From Anabaena sp. FACHB-1237 (lineage in GTDB: Bacteria > Cyanobacteriota > Cyanobacteriia > Cyanobacteriales > Nostocaceae), in contig NZ_JACJPV010000015.1 of NCBI RefSeq assembly GCF_014696225.1, forward strand, positions 1 through 64,000: a DNA stretch of 64,000 nt, given 5' to 3'. The position numbers and the translations under genes were made by a program. This document shows positions 36,001 through 46,000 of this stretch, in pieces. The stretch's first letter is position 1. The number at the start of each line of letters is the position of its first letter. The notes beneath the pieces are model-generated. The model searched no databases, was not told where the DNA came from, and saw nothing but the letters and a program-made list of their open reading frames with translations.

Positions 36001-36251
36001 TTGGGGTGAATATCCACAGGGATACCTCGACCATCATCAGTGACAGTAACAGAACCATCTGCATTAATGTCTACTTCAACATGAGTACAATGACCAGCCA
36101 AAGCCTCATCAACAGAATTGTCCACAACCTCGTATACCAGATGATGAAGTCCTCGCGGACCTGTAGTACCAATGTACATACCTGGTCGTTTGCGGACGGC
36201 TTCCAGACCTTCCAGAACTTGAATCTGATCGGCGCTGTAATTGCTCGTCAT
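33009..36251 (-). CDS. gyrB: DNA gyrase subunit B containing an in-frame intein
   Basis: A 1080-residue precursor. The exteins (1-438 and 874-1080, together 645 residues) form an ordinary GyrB: GHKL ATPase motifs with [21 protein letters not shown] and GGLHGVG, then the TOPRIM region with EGDSAGG interrupted exactly after G438, resuming at S874 with [22 protein letters not shown] and [19 protein letters not shown]. The intein (residues 439-873) must be removed to join EGDSAGG to SAKQ, the metal-binding core. GyrB with GyrA supercoils DNA using ATP. Start: ATG with AGGAG upstream. It is divergent from miaA by about 320 bases, in which I see no feature. Confidence 0.97.
   Translation of the reverse strand: [1080 protein letters not shown]
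33633..34937 (-). other. GyrB intein with HNH homing endonuclease (435 aa)
   Basis: The insertion runs from C439 (block A, [17 protein letters not shown]) to N873 (block G, [12 protein letters not shown]), followed by S874 as the +1 nucleophile. Splicing residues are all present: Cys1, block B TPDH (T511, H514), block F around [15 protein letters not shown], penultimate H872 and terminal Asn. An HNH nuclease motif occurs near residues 590-621 ([20 protein letters not shown]). Between it and block F is an aromatic, Gln-rich region with repeated W-E/D-x-x-x-(F/Y/L) segments (about 660-775), probably DNA-binding repeats. The site and length match the known GyrB intein of Synechocystis as I recall it. 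It looks splicing-competent and possibly mobile. Confidence 0.95.
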
Positions 36252-36573
36252 AAAAATTCTCCTACTATATGGGGTTTTAAATTGCCTAGAGGCTTAAAAA
36301 GTTAAATCACCCCAAGATTATAACATAAAAGCCTTAATGACGTATTTAGGGGGATTTAGTGAAAAGTTTATATTAGGGTATGATGTAAGGATATTAAGAT
36401 TATTAAGATATTAAGTAATTATTTTGTCAAATAGCGTAGTATAGCCTAAGCCATATTAGTAGGAAGTATAGCATTTATGGTATTTACAGGATTTTGATCT
36501 AATTCAAAAACAATAAAAGTGTTATTATAATTTATTTTTTAATAGCTTTCCTTTCGGCGATAATCTTTGAGTA

Positions 36574-37479
36574 ATGACTAAATTAATTGTAATTTGTGGT
36601 GCAACTGCAACGGGTAAATCTGGATTAGGATTGAGTTTAGCACAAAAGTTAAACTCTGTGATTCTTAGTGCTGATTCACGTCAAGTATATAGAGAACTTA
36701 ATATTGGTACAGCAAAACCGACATTAGGAGAACAAAAATTAATACCACATTATTTAATAGATATTTGTGAACCCAATCAAACCATGACAGTAGCAGATTA
36801 TCAGGAATTAGCACAGGGTTTAATTGCTAACCTTGATAATTTGGGAGTTTCGCCATTGTTGTTAGTAGGGGGTACAGGCTTATATATTCGTGCTATTGTC
36901 CAGGGGATGATAATACCTAGAGTAGCGCCGAATTTAGAATTGCGATCGCAGTTAGAATTATTAGGACAACATCAACTTTATCAGATATTACAACAAGTAG
37001 ATCCGGCATCTACAAAAAAAATTCATAGTCATGATGTAGTGAGAACATTAAGAGCATTAGAAGTTTATTATGTCACAGGTGTACCCATTTCTGAATTACA
37101 GGGAGAAAACCCTCCCAAATATCCTATTTTACAAATTGGTTTAGATAGTGATGCAGAAAACTTAACAGCGCGAATTTATCAACGTACTCAGAAAATGATA
37201 GGAGATGGTTTAGTAGAAGAGGTAGAATATTTGATCAATAAATATGGTGGAGATTTACCATTATTAAATACTTTAGGATATGCAGAAATTAAACAATATT
37301 TATTAGGAGAAATAAGTTTAGAAACAGCAATAGAATTAACAGGTTTACATACTAAGCAATTTGCAAAACGTCAACGAAATTGGTTTAGAGGAAATTCACA
37401 AATTGAGTGGTTTAATTTTGGCGATGTTAATTTATTGGAAAAGGTTGAGGAGAGAATAAATAAGTTTTTAGAAAATTGA
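36574..37479 (+). CDS. miaA: tRNA dimethylallyltransferase
   Basis: MiaA adds a dimethylallyl group to N6 of A37 in tRNAs reading UNN codons. The 301-residue protein has P-loop GATATGKS (9-16), the SADSRQVYRELNIGTAKP block, LLVGGTGLYIRAIVQG, and the tRNA-binding segment GLVEEVEYLINKYG ... TLGYAEIKQYLLGE, then TKQFAKRQRNWFRG. Length and motif order are normal. The ATG at 36574 places the P-loop at the usual distance. It appears monocistronic. Confidence 0.97.
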   Translation: MTKLIVICGATATGKSGLGLSLAQKLNSVILSADSRQVYRELNIGTAKPTLGEQKLIPHYLIDICEPNQTMTVADYQELAQGLIANLDNLGVSPLLLVGGTGLYIRAIVQGMIIPRVAPNLELRSQLELLGQHQLYQILQQVDPASTKKIHSHDVVRTLRALEVYYVTGVPISELQGENPPKYPILQIGLDSDAENLTARIYQRTQKMIGDGLVEEVEYLINKYGGDLPLLNTLGYAEIKQYLLGEISLETAIELTGLHTKQFAKRQRNWFRGNSQIEWFNFGDVNLLEKVEERINKFLEN

Positions 37480-37691
37480 GGATTTTTAGAGATGTTTATA
37501 AGATGTTTATATTATCTGAATTATCCTCTGATTGTATATCTAATTCTATAAATTAAGTAAGTAGGTAGGCGTGAGACAAGAAAACTGTTTTTTACTTAAA
37601 AACCCTAATCAATTCAATATCATTGCTTTCATTTATATAAAATTATATAAATTCAATCCACAATAGCTTATCATTATCCTCATTATCAATC

Positions 37692-39191
37692 TTAAACGGG
37701 ATTCATCCATTTTTCCAATTTACTAAAAAGCTGAGAAAATATAATAGTTAAAAATAAATAAATCACCGCTATACTTGCATAAATTTCAAAAGCGCGATAA
37801 TTATCAGCCACTATTAATTGTCCTTTTCTAAATAACTCCTCATAACCAATAACTGCTACTAAACTAGTATCTTTTAATAAACTAATAAATTCATTTCCTA
37901 ATGGTGGAATCATTCTTCTCAATGCTTGGGGAAAAATAATATACTGCATAATTTGTATAGGATGTAAACCTAATGATTTCGCTGCTTCTGTTTGTCCTTT
38001 ATCAATTGATTGTATCCCAGCGCGAACAATTTCCCCTATATATGCAGCACTATTTAATGTTAATGCAATAATTCCTGCCAATAGAGGATTAAAACTCAAA
38101 GTAAAATTTAATTGTTGACAAATTGCGGGAATACCAAAATAGATCATAAATAATTGTACTAATAATGGTGTTCCTCTAAAAAAGTCTATATAAATTCTAG
38201 CTAATAAACCCACAGGTTTGATTGCAGAAAGTCGAAAAATACCAATTAAAGAACCAGTAATTAAACCGAAGAAAATTGATATTAATGCTAGTTTTAATGT
38301 TACTAATACACCTTGAAATAATGATGGTAAAGATGACAAGATGACAATTACTGCTGAAGTATTTGGAGTTTTTTCTTGAATAAATGGTAATGTCTCTGGT
38401 AATGTGGGGGATATATCTTTAAACCATTTATCATATATTTGCTGATATTTACCGTTTTCTAATATTTTGCTAATACCTTGATTAATTAAGTCTAAATAAG
38501 GTGATTTTTTCGGTGTCGCAATACCATAAAATTCTTCTGTAATCAGGGTTTTAATAATTTTGATATTTTGTAAATTTCCTGTATTAATAGCATATAATGT
38601 CACTGGTGCATCATTAATCACTGCATCAACATTGCCATTTTTTAATTCTTGTAAAGCTAATGGTGTAGAATCAAAACTGCGGACTTTTGCACCTGGTATT
38701 TTCTTCGCTAGTTGTGCGCCAGTTGTACCAATTTGCACCGCAATATTTTTATTTTCTAATGTTTTTATATCTTGGATATCCTGGTTATTTTTAGCAACAG
38801 CTATAGCTAAACCTGCTTTAAAATATGGACGGGAAAAATCAACGGTTTTCGCTCTTTCTGGAGTAATTGTAATGGAACTAATAGCAGCATCTATACTTTT
38901 TGCTTGTAATGCGGGAATAATGCCATCAAAAGGTAAGGTTTGCCATTGTAATTTGAGATTTATGTTATCATTAATAGCTTCGCTTGCCATAAGCACCGCC
39001 TGCATTAAGTCAATAGAAAAACCCTGTAATTGACTACCATTTCCCTGAAATTCAAAAGGTGGAAATGTGGAATCAGTAGCAATTTTTAACACTCTTTCTT
39101 GACTAGAAAATGCTTTTCCTCCTACCAACAAAGAAACCACTAAACATATAATTACACTAATTGTCATCCACCAACGTTTTTGATGATTCAT
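37692..39191 (-). CDS. bgtB: fused amino-acid ABC transporter: substrate-binding domain plus permease (BgtB-like)
   Basis: A 499-residue fusion. After a signal/anchor segment (about 8-28) comes a class 3 solute-binding domain (to ~270: LKIATDSTFPPFEFQG, GFSIDLMQAV, SSITITPERAKTVDFSRPYF). A permease with about five transmembrane helices and the EAA-type EAAKSLGLHPIQIMQYIIFPQALRRM loop follows (about 285-495). In Anabaena and Synechocystis the BgtB protein has this architecture and imports basic amino acids and glutamine with the ATPase BgtA encoded elsewhere (family knowledge). No ATPase gene is adjacent here either. Substrate range is inferred. Confidence 0.9.
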   Translation of the reverse strand: MNHQKRWWMTISVIICLVVSLLVGGKAFSSQERVLKIATDSTFPPFEFQGNGSQLQGFSIDLMQAVLMASEAINDNINLKLQWQTLPFDGIIPALQAKSIDAAISSITITPERAKTVDFSRPYFKAGLAIAVAKNNQDIQDIKTLENKNIAVQIGTTGAQLAKKIPGAKVRSFDSTPLALQELKNGNVDAVINDAPVTLYAINTGNLQNIKIIKTLITEEFYGIATPKKSPYLDLINQGISKILENGKYQQIYDKWFKDISPTLPETLPFIQEKTPNTSAVIVILSSLPSLFQGVLVTLKLALISIFFGLITGSLIGIFRLSAIKPVGLLARIYIDFFRGTPLLVQLFMIYFGIPAICQQLNFTLSFNPLLAGIIALTLNSAAYIGEIVRAGIQSIDKGQTEAAKSLGLHPIQIMQYIIFPQALRRMIPPLGNEFISLLKDTSLVAVIGYEELFRKGQLIVADNYRAFEIYASIAVIYLFLTIIFSQLFSKLEKWMNPV

Positions 39192-39397
39192 AAATTACTC
39201 ACTGGCTATTTTCCCTTTTGGAGTATACCAGGAAATATCTCAATATATAAAGCCAAAAGCTAATTACTGACTACTGTTTGTTTTTAGCAGTGATGTCAAT
39301 GATGTCAATGATGATGATAGAATATGATACATTTTGATAAATTTGATAAAATCTACTAGTTTCCCAGAATGAAATATTACTATTTAACCAAGGGTTT

Positions 39398-40063
39398 TTA
39401 CTCAGTATATATTAGTTCATGATATTGTCGCTTAACTAATTTTACACCAAACACATCAGTAAAGCAACTGAGAAGCACAGGAGATATTTCTTCACAGGTA
39501 ATACTGGGTATCCAATGAGTAAGAGAATTTACAGGTTTATCACTAATACCACAGGGAACAATATTCACAAATCCTGTCATGTCTGGACACACATTTAAGG
39601 AAAATCCGTGCATGGTAATCCATTTACTAACTTTTATACCTATTGCTGCTACTTTATAACCCTCTAACCAAACTCCCGTAAGTCCAGCAATACGTTCTGC
39701 TTTTAAGTGATAATGTGCTAAAGTCTGAATTAGTACTTCCTCAAGTTGACGTAAGTACCAATGTAGGTCTTGACAGTAGCGACGTAAATTTAAAATAGGA
39801 TAAGCGACAAGTTGTCCAGGACAATGATAGGTAACTTCGCCTCCTCTTTCTATGTGATGCACATCATGAGTACTTTTGTCAATATCAAATTTAATAAATT
39901 TAGGGTCTGCACCTTGGCCTAAAGTGTAAACGGGAGGATGTTGTAGTAAAATCAGCACATCTTCTAGTTCTGGATCATGAATACGTTGGGAAACGAGCGA
40001 TCGCTGCCATTGATGTGCGATATGATAAGGTATTAATCCAGGAGAATAAAGTAAACAGTTCAT
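39398..40063 (-). CDS. lipB: lipoyl(octanoyl) transferase
   Basis: LipB moves octanoate from acyl carrier protein to lipoyl domains, the substrate for LipA. The 221-residue protein has [33 protein letters not shown] (substrate loop), the catalytic Lys in [19 protein letters not shown] and the catalytic Cys in [13 protein letters not shown]. Length is normal. The gene reads on the minus strand, downstream of a repeat-filled gap and convergent with nothing nearby. Its pathway partner lipA is at 825-1724. Confidence 0.96.
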   Translation of the reverse strand: MNCLLYSPGLIPYHIAHQWQRSLVSQRIHDPELEDVLILLQHPPVYTLGQGADPKFIKFDIDKSTHDVHHIERGGEVTYHCPGQLVAYPILNLRRYCQDLHWYLRQLEEVLIQTLAHYHLKAERIAGLTGVWLEGYKVAAIGIKVSKWITMHGFSLNVCPDMTGFVNIVPCGISDKPVNSLTHWIPSITCEEISPVLLSCFTDVFGVKLVKRQYHELIYTE

Positions 40064-40075
40064 GCGCTATTGAAT

Positions 40076-40345
40076 TGTTAATTTTGATCAGCAATGCAAG
40101 CAAGATGCTTGCACTACTATAATTTTTTTTGTCATACAATACACCTCTGATAAAAATTATTGTAGAGACGTTATATATAACGTCTCTACAGAAGTTTTCC
40201 ACTAGGTACATTCAATTGCCGCAAGATGTCTAATTTTGCTGTACATTAACTGACAAAAAATGTCTACACTTTGTACAATGGAAATTAATAAGCTGTTGTG
40301 CTTTTAATTCCGATAATCAATGCAAGCAAGATGCTTGCGCTACAT
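40076..40345. repeat. repeat cluster between lipB and ald, including a 30-bp perfect palindrome
   Basis: The 315-base gap holds GCAAGCAAGATGCTTGC at about 40097-40113 and again, in a half copy of the TAAGCTGTTGTGC family, at 40289-40345. It also holds the perfect palindrome at 40161-40190 (TGTAGAGACGTTATA and its complement). TTTGTACAATGGAAATTAATAA occurs twice (about 40270 and 40347) as a short direct repeat. No gene is seen. The palindrome could act as a terminator for ald. Confidence 0.75.
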
Positions 40346-40378
40346 TTTGTGCAATGGAAATTAATAACTAAATAATAA

Positions 40379-41467
40379 CTAAACTAAATCAGGAAAAACT
40401 TCCTGTACAGCAGGATGCACTAAACGATGATTTTCCACATTTAAACCCTTTGCTAAAGCAGCATTATTTTCTAAGGCCTTAATTCCCAAATTTGCCAATT
40501 GCACTACATAGGGTAAGGTACTATTATTTAATGCTTGAGTTGCAGTCCAAGGTACTGCACCAGGCATATTTGGCACGCCATAATGTACCACTCCTTCATC
40601 AACATATACCGGGTTGGTATGGGATGTAGAATGTAATGTTTCCACACAACCACCTTGATCTACTGCTACATCTACTAGCACAGAACCATCCCGCATTTGT
40701 TTAACCAAATCACGAGATACTAAGATGGGTGCTTTTTTACCAACAACTAATACAGCACCTATTAATAAATCTGCCTCTTTAACTGCGCTTTCTATGTGAG
40801 TAGAATTACTATACAATAACTCCACTCTTGAACCGAAAAGTGTCTCTAAGTAAGATAGACGTTCTACATTTACATCTAAAATCTGCACTGTAGCACCCAT
40901 ACCTACCGCTATTCTCGCCGCTTCTGTACCCACAACACCTCCACCTAAAATGACTACTTTACCCGTTTTAACACCAGGTACACCGCCTAAAAGTACGCCC
41001 CTCCCTCCCTGCTGACGTTCTAAAAATCTTGCGCCAAATTGTACGGCTAACCGCCCAGCAATTATACTCATGGGTGTGAGTAATGGTAGTCTGTTAATTC
41101 CCGGTTGTTCTACGGTTTCGTAAGCGATCGCATATACACCACTATTAATTAAAGATTCTGTTAATTCCCGATCTGCGGCCAAGTGTAAATAGGTAAATAA
41201 TAATTGCCCTTTTTGTAAAAATTGGTACTCTGTTTTTAAAGGCTCTTTAACCTTAACCACCATCTCTTGATTCCAAGCTAGATTAGGACTTGAGACTATT
41301 TTTGCCCCGGCTGTTTCATATTCATTATCAGTAAATCCCGAACCTTTGCCAGCATTAGTTTCTACTACAACAGTATGACCGCTTTCAGTTAAAACTCGCA
41401 CACTAGCAGGACTTAAACCAACGCGAAATTCCTGATCTTTAGTTTCTTTAGGAACACCTATTTGCAT
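40379..41467 (-). CDS. ald: alanine dehydrogenase
   Basis: Catalyses NAD-dependent oxidative deamination of alanine to pyruvate and ammonium, or the reverse. The 362-residue protein begins [20 protein letters not shown], typical of Ald, with catalytic Lys/His in [11 protein letters not shown] and FTYLHLAAD, the Rossmann motif [21 protein letters not shown]-like segment split around GGGVVG, and VDVAVDQGG near the substrate site. Length is normal. In filamentous N2-fixers Ald is used in heterocyst or alanine metabolism (family knowledge). It appears to be monocistronic. Confidence 0.96.
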   Translation of the reverse strand: MQIGVPKETKDQEFRVGLSPASVRVLTESGHTVVVETNAGKGSGFTDNEYETAGAKIVSSPNLAWNQEMVVKVKEPLKTEYQFLQKGQLLFTYLHLAADRELTESLINSGVYAIAYETVEQPGINRLPLLTPMSIIAGRLAVQFGARFLERQQGGRGVLLGGVPGVKTGKVVILGGGVVGTEAARIAVGMGATVQILDVNVERLSYLETLFGSRVELLYSNSTHIESAVKEADLLIGAVLVVGKKAPILVSRDLVKQMRDGSVLVDVAVDQGGCVETLHSTSHTNPVYVDEGVVHYGVPNMPGAVPWTATQALNNSTLPYVVQLANLGIKALENNAALAKGLNVENHRLVHPAVQEVFPDLV

Positions 41468-41752
41468 TTATATATCCTCTAATAATTTTGTTGACATTCT
41501 AACTTGACAATAGATTGGCACTATTTCCTGATGATGTCGGTATTAAATAATTCCAAATGAACAAATTCTATATTTTTTATTGGTGAGATCACACCTTGAC
41601 GAATCCCCAACTATTATTACAATAGATAAAGAATAATTAAAAATTGTAAACTATTGTCGACTGAGACTAACTTTGGGTATGTTCCCAGGAAACTCCGACA
41701 AATAGGGGAAAAACCACTGTAGTACACCTTTAACAAGAGAGGAATAATTGAC

Positions 41753-41923
41753 ATGACACAAACACAACCCAGCGTTACCCCAAAATTAGAAGAACCCAAA
41801 TTTGGATTTAACGAATATGCCGAGCGTTTAAATGGTAGAGCAGCAATGATCGGCTTTATTTTGATGGTAGCAATTGAGTATTTTACAAATCAGGGTGTAC
41901 TTACATGGTTAGGATTAAAATAA
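41753..41923 (+). CDS. high-light-inducible / one-helix chlorophyll-binding protein (Hli)
   Basis: A 56-residue protein MTQTQPSVTPKLEEPKFGFN followed by EYAERLNGRAAMIGFILMVAIEYF. The E-x-x-N-G-R-x-A-M-x-G-F motif is the chlorophyll-binding helix of LHC-superfamily one-helix proteins, which protect photosystems and chlorophyll synthesis under light stress. The short C-terminus (TNQGVLTWLGLK) matches the family. A GAGAGG site lies about 11 bases upstream of the ATG. It is divergent from ald and followed by a repeat-rich gap. It is too short to show in length-limited gene scans. Confidence 0.93.
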   Translation: MTQTQPSVTPKLEEPKFGFNEYAERLNGRAAMIGFILMVAIEYFTNQGVLTWLGLK

Positions 41924-41951
41924 ATTTAGACTAGCTATCAGTCAGGAGTCA

Positions 41952-41971
41952 GGGCGAACGGCCGTTCGCCC
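41952..41971. repeat. 20-bp perfect GC-rich palindrome (GGGCGAACGGCCGTTCGCCC)
   Basis: A perfect palindrome 28 bases after the Hli stop. It is much more GC-rich than its surroundings and may serve as that gene's terminator. It is a known type of dispersed palindrome in cyanobacterial genomes. The rest of the 41924-42387 gap holds the repeat at 42200-42287 and no gene. Confidence 0.85.
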
Positions 41972-42199
41972 GTACGAGAGGATAAATAATTTACACTCGT
42001 AATCCGTACCAAAATATTATTTTATACTTCGATATTTTAAAAATTAATAAATATACTCTCAAAATTATTTGGCGGAGTGCGAATTACCGTACTTGGGTTT
42101 GGTGCAACCAAAATTATAATTATTGCATCTGATGTCATATTATGAATATCGCAATTATTAGAAACAAAACTTTCGCAAGCGTCACACCAAAAATCTAAT

Positions 42200-42287
42200 G
42201 TAGGGTGTGTCAGATATCAAGAATCTGTTTACTTACTTGACTTATGCCGTCTGACGTAGTTGGTGAGTTTGCAGAACCGCACCCTAC
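42200..42287. repeat. MITE-like repeat with TAGGGTGCGTCA ends, copy 3
   Basis: GTAGGGTGTGTCAGATATCA at the left and GAACCGCACCCTAC at the right, with CTTACTTGACTTATGCC and AGTTGGTGAGTTTGCAG between. It is closely related to 26769-26855. Confidence 0.8.
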
Positions 42288-42387
42288 TAATGTAACCCTT
42301 GTGTAACTCCTGAAAAATGGAAAATCTTTAAGCTATTAATTGCTATATTTTAGGTACAGATTTAATTTTCAAGGGAAGTAAGCTGTA

Positions 42388-42681
42388 ATGAATGCTATAA
42401 TGCCTCGCTTTTTAAAGTCATTCTACCGCAGAGAACCAATTGTAAGCACATTAGTTACAATTGGTATTGTTGATGCAATTATTGGTGGATTAGATGATAG
42501 TTGGTCATTATTTACCTTTGGTTTAGGCGCAGCAGGAGTGGGTATAGTGCTAAAATTATGGCAAATACAACAAACTCCATTACCACCAGAAGAACCTGGA
42601 GTACAACGTTATTTACCTCCACAACCTTCTAGTTCTCCTTTACCTGTGGTGACAACTACTAAGAAAAAACCTCGTTATTAA
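42388..42681 (+). CDS. small cyanobacterial membrane protein of unknown function
   Basis: A 97-residue protein. After MNAIMPRFLKSFYRREPIVS come two hydrophobic segments (about 20-37 and 43-58: VTIGIVDAIIGG and LFTFGLGAAGVGIVLKL), then a proline-rich, basic C-terminus (PPEEPGVQRYLPPQPSSSP ... KKKPRY). This looks like a thylakoid or plasma-membrane protein with a soluble tail. I do not recognise a named family. An AAGGGAAGT-type site lies about 10 bases before the ATG. Confidence 0.75.
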   Translation: MNAIMPRFLKSFYRREPIVSTLVTIGIVDAIIGGLDDSWSLFTFGLGAAGVGIVLKLWQIQQTPLPPEEPGVQRYLPPQPSSSPLPVVTTTKKKPRY

Positions 42682-42740
42682 TAGGTGTTATTCTTAGATA
42701 ATTATTGATTAATTTCAGGTATTAGGGAATAATTGATCAT

Positions 42741-43040
42741 GTGAAAATTATTAGTTAAATTAGGCAAGATTAGTCAAGTTAATCAGATAATTTTGCTGAT
42801 ATTTCTGTTTGTTGGTATAAACATTAATTCGGTTAATTCTGCCTATGCTGCTAATGAATTAATCCCTAATTCTGAAGATACTATTCATAGTAATATTAAG
42901 CCTAAAATGTTTTGATTAACCTCTTTTCTACTATAGTTAAGTTTAATAATGTTATTTATAGTTTGAGAATTAGTCCTGATGGTAATATCTTAGTCAGTGG
43001 TCATTATGATGAGAGAGTTAATATTTGGAAGTTAGATTAA
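42741..43040 (+). pseudogene. remnant of a secreted WD40-repeat protein
   Basis: From GTG 42741 the first frame stops after five codons, but one base later a frame reads VKLGKISQVNQIILLIFLF and then VGININSVNSAYAANELIP, a clear signal peptide with an AYA-A cleavage site. It stops near 42914. After a break, another frame reads SLRISPDGNILVSGHYDERV and ends NIWKLD at 43038-43040, the signature of the last WD40 blade. Most blades are missing. This is interpreted as a deleted and frameshifted beta-propeller gene. It lies in the 412-base gap before the restriction enzyme gene. Confidence 0.65.
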
Positions 43041-43093
43041 AAAGTAGTGCGATATCAGTATAATATAATAGATCATGATTCATTCACAGTTAT

Positions 43094-46000
43094 ATGTTAC
43101 CTTTAGAATTTCAACAACATCTTACTAACTTAATCGCCACAGCAGAAGAAATGCTGCTTTCATCTCGCGTGGGAAAACCAGAGGAAAATACAAAAGATCG
43201 TCTAATAAAACCTTTTTTAGATGCACTAGGTTATACCCCAGAATATCGCACATTAGAAGGTGCAATTCGTAGTTTAATGGGAACTACTACATGGGTAGAT
43301 TATTTGCTTAGACCTGACTTGGGAAAACATCCAAAATTGATGTTTGAAGCTAAAAGTTTATGGGATAAAAATATCTGGGAAACAAATACACAACAAGTTT
43401 TAGATTACTTGAGAAATTATAGTTTAGATATTGGTACACAAGAACCTGTACTGTGGATTATTTTATCGAATTTTCGGGAATGGCACATTTTAAGATTACA
43501 AGATAGAAAACCTTTTTGGTCATTTACACTTGAGGATCTCAAAAATGATCCCGAACTTGTCAATAAAGTATATACCTGTCTGCATCGGGAAAATTTATCT
43601 AGCAACCGTTTAGAAGCATTTTATAGTGAAAAAACTAGAGAAGAATTAGGAACAAAATTTTTAGCAGACCTGAAAATTTGGCGAGTTATTATTGCCAATG
43701 GTATTAAAAAATCCCAACCTCATTTAAGTTTAGATAAAATTCGTGAAGCAGCACAAATTATTTTAAATCGCTTTTTATTAATTAGACTTTTAGAAACATT
43801 TAGCCGAGAAATGCCCTTTAATTATCTTGGTAGAGTTTACCATAACTGGCAACAAACTTTTGCAAATTTGCCTTTTATTGAACAACTAAGACAGGCTTTT
43901 AAAAGTACATGGTTAGACTATAATACTGAATTATTTCAACCTTCTTGGATTGATGAATTAACTATTGATGTGGAATATTTAGAATCAATTATCGTCATTA
44001 ATGCAGTACCACAGCAAAATATACTAGATACAATTACCGGAACATTAGCTAATTATCGTTCAATTTATAACTATGATTTTACAACTTTAACCCAGGATAT
44101 TTTAGGTACTGCTTATGAACAATTTTTAGCCCATCAATTAATTCTATTTAACGATGTTGTTCAGATATTAGAAAATCAGAAAACTCGCAAAAAAGAAGGT
44201 ATTTTCTATACTCCTAACTATATAGTGCGTCGCATTGTTTATCAATCTTTGCAACCATTAGTAAAACCTAAAATTGATCAAGCTATTGAGTTATTAGAAA
44301 GAGGAGAATTACAACAAGCTAATTTAGTCGCTAAATCAGTTTTAGAAATTACAGTTATTGATCCTGCTTGTGGTTCAGGTTCATTTTTATTAGGTGCATT
44401 TGATTATTTATTAACAGAAATTAAACGTTATAATCTAGCTTGTCAAAATGCGAAAATACCTGAAAATTTTGATTTATTTAGTCATGTATCACCTCAACCA
44501 ATCATTAATCCAGAAGAACAAATTTTAGTCAAAATGTTGCATGGAGTAGATCGAGATCCCCAAGCAGTATTATTAGCAAAATTATCACTATGGACAAGAT
44601 TATTACGTGGGCGTCCAGGAGAATATGGTAGACGCAATGGTTCTATATATTCTCATTTACCAGCACTGACTTTAAATATTCGTGTGGGAGATAGTTTAAT
44701 TCATAGTCCCACTAATTTAGCACCTTTTTTTCAACAATTAACAATAGTTGCTGATTTAGCTAAAATTGCTAGAGATACTAATCAAAGTGAAATAGAAAGA
44801 AATCAAGCAGTTAGTAATTTAGAAAATACAATTGCAAATATTAATCAACAGGTTAATTCTGTTTTAACTGCTTTTTTTGCTAGTGACGAAAGTATCAATT
44901 CAGTAGTTTATGCAATTAAGAATCGAGATGCAGAAATAGCAGAAATAGAAGCAATACGAGAACTAATTACAGCAAAGGTTAATTCTGAACAAACTTTAGA
45001 ACCAACTTTAAAAAATTGGACATCTACTGAATTAGCGAGAGTTAAATCTGAACTGATGAGTTTAGAAACTGCTAAAAAAGAGGTAATTATTAAACGTCCA
45101 TTTAATTGGGAAATTGAATTTTCTCATGTTTTTGATCCCAGACTACCAAAATCAGCACAGGGTTTTTCTGTGATAATTGGTAATCCTCCTTATTTTAATA
45201 TTGATTCGACTTTTGGTAGAGGTGCATTAGAATTAAAATGGTTAAAATTTGCCTATCCTGATATTTACACTGATAAAACTGATATTTTATTTTATTTCTT
45301 CCGTCGCGGGTTTGAAATTTTAAAAGCAGATGGTTATTTAAGTTTTATCATTTCTCGTTCTTTTATTCAAGGTGATAAATCCAGGAGTTTACGAGAATTT
45401 ATTTGTAAAAATACGAAAATCATTAATATTATTGATTTTTTAGGTCATCAAGTTTTTAAAGCGGGAATTGCTACTTGTATTATTCAATTTCAAAGAACAA
45501 AACCTCAAATCGAGGATAAATTTACAACTTTCTATGTTTTGGATTTTGATGTTGTCAAAAAAACTTTTATCAGTGATGATTATTCTTTACATTTAAGTCA
45601 AGGTGTTACTCAAGTAGATATTACACAATCTCAATTAAATGATCATCGTTGGCAAATTTCACCCTATAATCATATTTTTAATATCATTGATTCTCAAGGT
45701 GTGAAATTAAGAGAATTACCTGAATGTGATTTAGTAGAACAGGGCATTCAAACAGGAGAAAATAAGATTTTTGCACCTGAGAATGGTTTTCCATCTAACT
45801 TTCCCAAAGAAAAACTATACCAAATAGTCAAAAATTCTGGAATTTTAGCCTATGGATTTGTACCTGATAATTCTCAACTATTGTATATTGAAAGTAGTGA
45901 AAATTTTGAAGATCTATCAATAGCAGTTCAAAAGTATTTACTAGCAAATAGAAACAAGCTAGAAAGCAGAGCAGCTTATAAGGAAGGAAGTTGTGAATGG

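Noticed and set aside
41617-41799. 60-codon minus-strand frame overlapping the Hli gene
   Set aside because: It is antisense to a clear Hli protein start and has no family features.
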